DNA of 64,000 bases from Coleofasciculaceae cyanobacterium. Its GTDB lineage: Bacteria > Cyanobacteriota > Cyanobacteriia > Cyanobacteriales > Xenococcaceae. The stretch covers positions 1-64,000 of the forward strand of contig DATNPK010000096.1 of assembly GCA_036703275.1 (NCBI GenBank), given 5' to 3'. Numbering within the stretch: position 1 is the stretch's first letter; every line of letters begins with the position of its first letter. Position numbers and translations under genes: made by a program. Below the pieces are notes generated by a model. That model worked only from the letters and a program-made list of their open reading frames with translations, did not search any database and was not told the DNA's origin. Positions 56,399 through 64,000 of the stretch are shown piece after piece.

Positions 56399-57738
56399 GT
56401 TATGACTGGTTAAGCATAGTAATGTTCGCGGGTGCATTACTCTTTTTGTCCACTGGCTTTCCTGTCGCTTTTTCTTTAGGTGGGGTAGCAATTCTTTTCG
56501 CCTTAATTGGTACAGCATTAGGGGAATTTAGCTTAAGTTTTTTTCAGGCAATGCCAAGCCGTATTTTTGGAATTATGGCTAACTATACATTGCTAGCTAT
56601 TCCCTACTTCATTTTTCTCGGTTCGATGCTGGAAAAAACGGGCATTGCGGAGAAACTATTAGAAACTATGGGCATCCTCTTTGGTAGAGTAAGAGGCGGT
56701 TTGGCTTTAGCGGTGGTAATTGTTGGAGCATTGCTGGCAGCTTCTACTGGAGTGGTAGCTGCCACTGTGGTAGCGATGGGCTTGATTTCTTTGCCGATTA
56801 TGCTGCGCTATGGCTATAGCAAGGAGTTGGCTGCGGGGGTAATTGTCGCTTCTGGTACTTTGGGACAGATTATTCCGCCTAGCGTAGTACTGGTAGTCTT
56901 AGGCGATCAGTTGGGTGTTCCAGTCGGCGATCTGTTTGTTGGCTCATTAATTCCTGGATTAATGATGGCAATGGCTTTTGCCATTTATGTTTTGATTCTA
57001 GCTTATCTCAAGCCAGAAGTTGCCCCTGCTTTGCCTGCCAGCATGAGAATTAGTGGAAAAAAGCTGTTGATACGAGTAGTAACTGTAATGCTACCACCGC
57101 TTGTATTAGTGGTTTTGGTATTAGGCAGCATTTTCCTGGGTATCGCCACGCCAACAGAAGCAGGTGCATTAGGTTCGGTAGGGACAATAATTTTGGCAGC
57201 TATTAACCGCCAATTGAACTGGGCCGCGTTGCGAGAAGTATGTGATGCAACCATGCGAATTACCACCATGGTAATGTTTATTCTGATTGGTTCGACTGCT
57301 TTTAGCTTGGTGTTTCGAGGCTTGGGGGGAGACAGGTTTATGGAAAACTTGCTAGTTAATCTTCCTGGGGGAACAGGCGGCTTTTTGCTAGTTAATATGC
57401 TGGTGATTTTTTTATTGGGTTTCTTTATTGATTTCTTTGAAATCGCCTTTATTGTGATTCCCATCTTTGCTCCCGTGGCTCAACAGCTAGGATTAGATTT
57501 GGTTTGGTACGGCGTAATCATTGGAGCTAATTTACAAACCTCCTTCTTGACTCCTCCCTTTGGTTTTGCCCTTTTTTACTTACGAGGAGTTGCACCACCA
57601 GAACTCAAAACCAAAGATATTTATCGCGGGACAATACCTTTTATTCTGCTACAGCTTTTAGTTCTAATTCTGATTATTATTTTTCCTCAGATAGTAAACT
57701 TTTTGCCTTCTTTAAATTCGTCTCCAGGTTCAATTTAA
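56395..57738 (+). CDS. TRAP transporter large permease (DctM type)
   Basis: 447 residues, a 12-helix transporter. Typical blocks: LLAIPYFIFLGSMLEKTGIA, ALLAASTGVVAATVVAMGLI, GQIIPPSVVLVVLGDQLG, TPTEAGALGSVG and LGFFIDFFEIAFIVIPIFAP. It forms the channel with the DctQ-type protein (4-bp overlap). No substrate-binding protein gene (DctP/TAXI) is adjacent on either side, so the substrate cannot be guessed from context. Confidence 0.93.
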   Translation: MSYDWLSIVMFAGALLFLSTGFPVAFSLGGVAILFALIGTALGEFSLSFFQAMPSRIFGIMANYTLLAIPYFIFLGSMLEKTGIAEKLLETMGILFGRVRGGLALAVVIVGALLAASTGVVAATVVAMGLISLPIMLRYGYSKELAAGVIVASGTLGQIIPPSVVLVVLGDQLGVPVGDLFVGSLIPGLMMAMAFAIYVLILAYLKPEVAPALPASMRISGKKLLIRVVTVMLPPLVLVVLVLGSIFLGIATPTEAGALGSVGTIILAAINRQLNWAALREVCDATMRITTMVMFILIGSTAFSLVFRGLGGDRFMENLLVNLPGGTGGFLLVNMLVIFLLGFFIDFFEIAFIVIPIFAPVAQQLGLDLVWYGVIIGANLQTSFLTPPFGFALFYLRGVAPPELKTKDIYRGTIPFILLQLLVLILIIIFPQIVNFLPSLNSSPGSI

Positions 57739-57908
57739 ACTATTAAGGTTTTACTACTAGCTATTTTAGTTACTACTTATTTCTTGAAGTTGCGCTCGCT
57801 AATAATAATCTACTCCATGATTAATGCGATCGATTCCTGGGATAATCTATTTTTTAGCGAGCGCTTTATAGTTAGAGCTTTATAGTTAGAGCGATCGCAC
57901 TATGCTAA

Positions 57909-58364
57909 TTACTGATTTAACTCAGCAACTACAGACTGAGGCCAAAACCCCTGTATATCTTTGGGTAACATATTTGCTACATCTTCGATTTCGCCGCGAG
58001 TTACCCATTCAGATAAAACGGCGAAAACTCCTTCGATCAAGGCCTCGATCTCTACAGGATAGTGTCCTTGAGGTAAATTACTTTTGACTTTATCGACAAA
58101 AGCACTAACCGATCTTTCTTTGGTAGGGGTAGCTGCTGGCTTCCAACCTTGATAATAGAATCCTGCTAGCATTACCGGAAATTGCGCGCCTAGCTGTGCT
58201 GCTTCTTCTAAAGGAATGCGATCGCGTAGACTGTGCAAAACTGCTTTAATGCCGATAAATACAGTATGTTTATCTTCTAGATCAAGTTGCTCGGCAACAT
58301 CATTAATAAATTGGTGTGTTTTTTCTAAGGTACGGTCAAATACCGTTAATCCATTGGCAGACAT
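57909..58364 (-). CDS. DUF2267 protein
   Basis: 151 residues with the DUF2267 pattern: VFDRTLEKTHQFINDVAEQL, AVLHSLRDRIPLEEAAQLGA-QFPVMLAGFYYQGW and FAVLSEWVTRGEIEDVANML-P. It has two similar all-helical halves. The function is unknown; the domain is common in cyanobacteria and soil bacteria. Direct repeats GCTTTATAGTTAGAG just downstream (57860-57893) look like chance duplication. Confidence 0.85.
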   Translation of the reverse strand: MSANGLTVFDRTLEKTHQFINDVAEQLDLEDKHTVFIGIKAVLHSLRDRIPLEEAAQLGAQFPVMLAGFYYQGWKPAATPTKERSVSAFVDKVKSNLPQGHYPVEIEALIEGVFAVLSEWVTRGEIEDVANMLPKDIQGFWPQSVVAELNQ

Positions 58365-58550
58365 AATAATCTTGAAACTTTAATTAGTATTTGCGATCCC
58401 CACTTTGACATTATTCCTCTAAAAAAACTTCCCACTGAATATAGATTTACGCTCAGCCTAATTTTTAACTATTGATTACTTTTATACCTTGAGAGGTATA
58501 TCGCCACACTGAGTTATTTGTTGAAGATTATTTCGCTCTTGATTGAAAAA

Positions 58551-58592
58551 GCAAAAAGCCGCGAATACTCGTAATAGAGAATGCGCGACTTA
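58551..58592 (-). terminator. Rho-independent terminator of prk
   Basis: On the minus strand AAGTCGCGCATTCTC, a 6-nt loop and GAGTATTCGCGGCTT form a 15-bp stem with few mismatches, followed by a T-run (TTTTTGC). It lies about 40 bp after the prk stop codon. Confidence 0.78.
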
Positions 58593-58630
58593 AAAATAAT
58601 TATCAAATCAATTTGATTCAACTAGAAAAT

Positions 58631-59629
58631 CTATATTTTGGCTGGTTGGGCTGTTTTAGCAGTAAGCTTTTCATACGTTTCACGCATTTTTAAGCCAACT
58701 AATACTTGGAATAAACCAGTTCCGTTGCTAGAACCAGGATAGTCTTTATGCTTCAACAACAGCTCCGTCATTTCGCCGTAGTGACTAGTGCTAGTGTTAC
58801 TTAAATGACTCTCAATGTAGATCATCTGTTCGAGGTTTCCGAATTCACCATCTACCTCTAAAATCGATACTTCATTATTGTAAAAGCTATCAGGACCATA
58901 ATACATTTTGATGCCTGGAATAGGACATTGAAGTTTACGTCCACAAGGTCGCCAGTGAATTGTTGAACCTTCATCAAATAGATAGACAGTATTGAAGTTT
59001 TCTACACCTTCTTTCTGAATCAAACGAACTTTTAACAGATCGCTATCTTTATCTTTGACTAATTCTGTAGGTAATACCTGAATTACTACATCAGCAAACT
59101 CTCTCTGTACTTCAATATAGGCTTTAAAATCGGGTTCGCGAGCCTTGATAGAAGCCAAAATATCTTCGTAAGTATGACCCCTTTCAGCCATGTCACGCTG
59201 AATTTTCCACTGAATTTTAACTTCGTCGCTAATGTCTAAATAAACGCTGAAATCTACGAGTTCGCGGACTCTCTCGTCATATAGAGGGTGTAACCCTTCG
59301 ATGACAATTACCTTATTAGGGTAAACTTTTTCAGGAGGATCGAGTTCACCAGTTTCATGATTATAAATTGGCTTGTCGATCACATTACCTTCTTTGAGAG
59401 ACTTAACTTGCTCGTACATCAGGTCAAAGTTATTCGCTTTGGGATTTAAAGCTGTAACACCTGCTGCTCTTCTACCTTTGCGATCAAGACTATGATAGTC
59501 ATCAAGACAAATCACGGTCATAAACTCTTCGCCAAATAAGTCGCTCAGACGGCGAAGAAAGGTTGACTTGCCACATCCGGAGTCTCCTGCTACTCCGATA
59601 AGCACTACTCTGTCTAAATCGGCGGTCAT
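58631..59629 (-). CDS. prk: Phosphoribulokinase
   Basis: Makes ribulose 1,5-bisphosphate for Rubisco. P-loop GVAGDSGCGKSTFLRRL (13-29), CLDDYHSLDRKGRR, IVIEGLHPLYDERVREL and the C-terminal GRKLQCPIPGIKMYYGPD. 332 residues, the cyanobacterial/plant type. Cys20 is in the P-loop; the second Cys of the plant redox pair would be expected near CLDDYH (about 41), and a Cys stands there, so thioredoxin and CP12 control is plausible. Divergent from petH with 641 bp between. Confidence 0.97.
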   Translation of the reverse strand: MTADLDRVVLIGVAGDSGCGKSTFLRRLSDLFGEEFMTVICLDDYHSLDRKGRRAAGVTALNPKANNFDLMYEQVKSLKEGNVIDKPIYNHETGELDPPEKVYPNKVIVIEGLHPLYDERVRELVDFSVYLDISDEVKIQWKIQRDMAERGHTYEDILASIKAREPDFKAYIEVQREFADVVIQVLPTELVKDKDSDLLKVRLIQKEGVENFNTVYLFDEGSTIHWRPCGRKLQCPIPGIKMYYGPDSFYNNEVSILEVDGEFGNLEQMIYIESHLSNTSTSHYGEMTELLLKHKDYPGSSNGTGLFQVLVGLKMRETYEKLTAKTAQPAKI

Positions 59630-61476
<1,847 letters not shown>

Positions 61477-61562
61477 GATTGCTCAAGTTAAGTTGTGCAA
61501 TGGTGTGCAATAGGTTGTTTTTCTGGCTGAAGAAAACCTACGAAAAAACTCTATTCTGCAAT

Positions 61563-61600
61563 GCGTCTGCCAAGTGAATTTGGTAGGCGCTTTTATTTTA
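61563..61600 (+). terminator. Rho-independent terminator of petH
   Basis: GCGTCTGCCAA (61563-61573) pairs with TTGGTAGGCGC (61580-61590) through G-C, A-T and G-U pairs; a T-rich tract follows. Confidence 0.75.
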
Positions 61601-62127
61601 TTAAAAGATGAAAATTTTTATCTTAAATGAAGAATTAAGAACAAATGATCTCTACTGTGTGGATGGATATAACAATGAGGCAAGTTTTATATGCCAGGAA
61701 CTTTGCAAGTTAGTCGAAACTTGTCGATCGCTCTAACCATTTTTTAGCTAGTTTAAAAATAAAGCTATTGGCTTGTGTTCATTTTTAAAGCATCGATCCA
61801 TTACATTAAAAAGCATTTTGTGTCAAATATTGCATTAAAAATGAGAATTACGTTAAATTTAGTTAAGCAAGAGGTAATATTAAAGAAAAGAAACTTGACC
61901 TAAACAGCGTTTGGCAGCTTAAAGTACTTAAATTAAGTTTCATGCATAATACGAGCCAAAAAGATGTCATGCCTAGTTATTAGGTAGACATAAGGGAAGA
62001 GGTTGAATATCTGTACACCTAATATCAAGTGGCTTAGTCTGCTATAGCTTTTAGTCAATACTTTAGAACGGACAAAAAATAAGCTAATAAATCTAATAAA
62101 TATTTAATTTAGAACAAAACATACCCT
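61601..62127. other. Intergenic region upstream of ftsH
   Basis: About 530 bp with no coding frame that I can support. It is A+T-rich and presumably contains the ftsH promoter and a long leader. No hairpin or repeat of note. Confidence 0.5.
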
Positions 62128-64000
62128 ATGAAGAACTTTTCGTGGAGAATCGTATTACTTTGGACATTACCTTTACTGGTAGTAGGCTTTTTCCTGTGGC
62201 AAGGAACTTTTGCCGCGACTACTGCTAGTAATAGCCTCAGCGGCAACACAGCAAGTACCCGCATGACCTATGGTCGTTTTTTAGACTACCTCAATTCGGA
62301 CAGAGTTACTTCCGTAGAATTATATGAAAATGGAAGAACTGCTATTGTTCAGGCGATCGATCCAGAATTAGACAACCGCCTACAAAAGCTAAGAGTTGAT
62401 TTACCTGCTAATTCACCAGAGTTAATCGCTAAGTTGCGCGATGCTGATGTTAACTTCGACTACCATCCTGCTGGTAACGAAGGAGCGGTTTGGGGGCTTT
62501 TGGGTAATCTGATTTTCCCTGTAATCTTGATTGGAGCATTATTTTTCTTGTTCCGCCGTTCTAACAATATGCCTGGTGGGCCTGGTCAAGCAATGAGCTT
62601 TGGCAAATCTAAAGCCAAGTTCCAAATGGAAGCTAAAACAGGCATCATGTTCGATGATGTTGCCGGTATTGACGAAGCTAAAGAAGAACTACAGGAAGTT
62701 GTAACCTTCCTCAAGCAGCCTGAAAGATTTACCGCAGTTGGAGCGAAAATTCCCAAAGGTGTATTGCTAATTGGACCTCCAGGAACAGGTAAAACTCTTT
62801 TAGCTAAAGCGATCGCTGGTGAAGCTGGTGTTCCCTTTTTCAGTATTTCAGGTTCTGAATTTGTCGAAATGTTCGTTGGTGTCGGTGCATCTCGCGTCCG
62901 TGATCTATTCAAAAAAGCCAAAGAAAACGCTCCTTGTCTAATCTTTATTGATGAGATTGATGCAGTAGGTCGTCAACGTGGTGCTGGTATTGGTGGCGGT
63001 AATGATGAGAGAGAACAAACTCTCAACCAATTGCTGACTGAAATGGATGGTTTTGAAGGTAATACAGGGATTATTATTATCGCTGCTACTAACCGTGCCG
63101 ATGTTTTAGACTCCGCGCTAATGCGTCCTGGTCGTTTTGACCGCCAGGTAATGGTAGATAACCCCGACATTAAAGGTCGCTTAGAAATTCTCGAAGTTCA
63201 CTCTCGCAACAAAAAAATTGCTCCTGAAGTTTCTTTAGATGCGATCGCCCGTCGTACTCCTGGGTTCTCTGGTGCAGATCTAGCTAACCTGCTCAACGAG
63301 GCAGCTATTTTGACCGCTAGAAGACGCAAAGAAGCAGTTACCATGCTAGAGATAGACGATGCGGTAGATCGTGTTGTGGCTGGGATGGAGGGTACTCCTT
63401 TAACCGACGGGAAGAGTAAGAGACTGATTGCTTATCATGAAATCGGTCATGCGATCGTTGGTACCTTAGTGAAGGATCACGATCCAGTACAGAAAGTTAC
63501 TTTAATTCCTCGCGGACAGGCTCAAGGTTTAACTTGGTTTACTCCCAATGAAGAGCAAGGCTTGATTAGCCGTTCTCAGCTAATGGCACGAATTGCTGGT
63601 GCGATGGGTGGTCGTGCAGCCGAAGAAGAAATATTTGGTAACGACGAAGTAACTACTGGTGCGGGTGGTGACTTGCAGCAGGTATCAGAAATGGCAAGAC
63701 AGATGGTTACTATTTACGGAATGAGTGACCTCGGTCCTATTGCTTTAGGGGGACAAGGTGGTCAGGTATTCCTGGGTGCAGGCTTGACCTCTCGTGCTGA
63801 ATATTCTGAAGAGGTTGCTTCGCGCATTGACGATCAGGTACGTCAAATTGCTGAACATGGTCATCAATTGGCACGTAAAATTGTTAGAGAAAACCGTGAA
63901 GTAATCGATCGCCTAGTTGACCTGCTAATTGAGAAAGAAACTATTGATGGCGAAGAATTAAAGCAGATTGTTTCTGAATATGCTGAAGTGCCAGACAAAG
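62128..64000 (+). CDS. ftsH: ATP-dependent zinc metalloprotease FtsH (FtsH2 type), 3' end outside window
   Basis: The thylakoid FtsH protease degrades damaged D1 during photosystem II repair. 624 codons are present and only a few more are expected (627-630 usual). The N-terminal helix ([17 protein letters not shown]), a luminal segment, the second helix ([17 protein letters not shown]), Walker A GPPGTGKT, Walker B IFIDEID, the SRH region [20 protein letters not shown] and zinc motif HEIGH (near residue 438) are in order. The sequence [11 protein letters not shown] and the tail [10 protein letters not shown] match FtsH2 (slr0228) more than FtsH1/3/4. ATG 62128 gives the standard start. Confidence 0.96.
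   Translation, partial: MKNFSWRIVLLWTLPLLVVGFFLWQGTFAATTASNSLSGNTASTRMTYGRFLDYLNSDRVTSVELYENGRTAIVQAIDPELDNRLQKLRVDLPANSPELIAKLRDADVNFDYHPAGNEGAVWGLLGNLIFPVILIGALFFLFRRSNNMPGGPGQAMSFGKSKAKFQMEAKTGIMFDDVAGIDEAKEELQEVVTFLKQPERFTAVGAKIPKGVLLIGPPGTGKTLLAKAIAGEAGVPFFSISGSEFVEMFVGVGASRVRDLFKKAKENAPCLIFIDEIDAVGRQRGAGIGGGNDEREQTLNQLLTEMDGFEGNTGIIIIAATNRADVLDSALMRPGRFDRQVMVDNPDIKGRLEILEVHSRNKKIAPEVSLDAIARRTPGFSGADLANLLNEAAILTARRRKEAVTMLEIDDAVDRVVAGMEGTPLTDGKSKRLIAYHEIGHAIVGTLVKDHDPVQKVTLIPRGQAQGLTWFTPNEEQGLISRSQLMARIAGAMGGRAAEEEIFGNDEVTTGAGGDLQQVSEMARQMVTIYGMSDLGPIALGGQGGQVFLGAGLTSRAEYSEEVASRIDDQVRQIAEHGHQLARKIVRENREVIDRLVDLLIEKETIDGEELKQIVSEYAEVPDK

Noticed and set aside
57003-57464. 153-codon minus-strand frame
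   Set aside because: Antisense to the TRAP large permease, which is fully supported on the other strand.
57860-57893. Direct repeat GCTTTATAGTTAGAG as an operator
   Set aside because: Only two adjacent copies at a gene end, with no promoter position; likely slippage.

Overview
The window is cyanobacterial. It carries petH (ferredoxin-NADP reductase with a phycobilisome-linker domain), prk, psb27, ndhC-ndhK-ndhJ, a carboxysomal ccmP, a GUN4 protein, ftsH2 and many copies of the HIP1 octamer GCGATCGC. Base composition is A+T-rich except for a G+C-rich patch near 17.6-18.9 kb. The NRPS/PKS content and gene set would suit a large-genome unicellular or pleurocapsalean type, but that placement is inference.

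Region 1 (1-16.3 kb) is a decayed hybrid non-ribosomal peptide/polyketide cluster, all on the + strand. It is bounded by IS630-type transposase remnants at 1-528 and about 16.33-16.44 kb. The readable order is: condensation tail, adenylation (Asp-like code), carrier, half condensation; a diaminobutyrate-type aminotransferase; condensation tail, adenylation, carrier; then (ATGA overlap) TubC docking domain, condensation, adenylation interrupted by a whole PLP-dependent decarboxylase, carrier; then KS-AT-degenerate KR-carrier start. At least fifteen frameshifts, stops and deletions break it. The main novelty candidate is the third adenylation domain: its two halves read as beta-alanine-specific, and a full-length aspartate/glutamate-decarboxylase-like enzyme sits between core motifs A5 and A6, as if the module made its own beta-alanine.

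Region 2 (16.4-18.9 kb) is a scrap heap of oxidoreductase, P450 and methyltransferase fragments. Part of it is G+C-rich and looks acquired; a small intact L7/L12-CTD-like gene closes it.

Region 3 (18.98-64 kb) is an ordinary, well-kept chromosome: class A beta-lactamase, metallophosphoesterase, STAS-sugar transferase fusion, uppP, a radical-SAM-like DUF512 protein, dxs, cysteine synthase, PerM-type permease, MBL protein, pstB, psb27, lpxB, sucrose-phosphate phosphatase, ccmP, a pentapeptide protein, GHL10 hydrolase, VTT protein plus flavin disulfide oxidoreductase, sensor kinase, a tandem pair of unknown genes (one dead), murF, ndhJKC, an AraC-DUF2834-MAPEG group, VOC, S4, GUN4, ABM, response-regulator/thioredoxin-reductase fusion, TRAP permeases, DUF2267, divergent prk and petH, and ftsH2 running off the end.

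Short palindromic repeat elements sharing a 30-bp core or related words occur near 0.3, 35.3 and 55.6 kb; the first lies inside the transposase as an apparent clean insertion.
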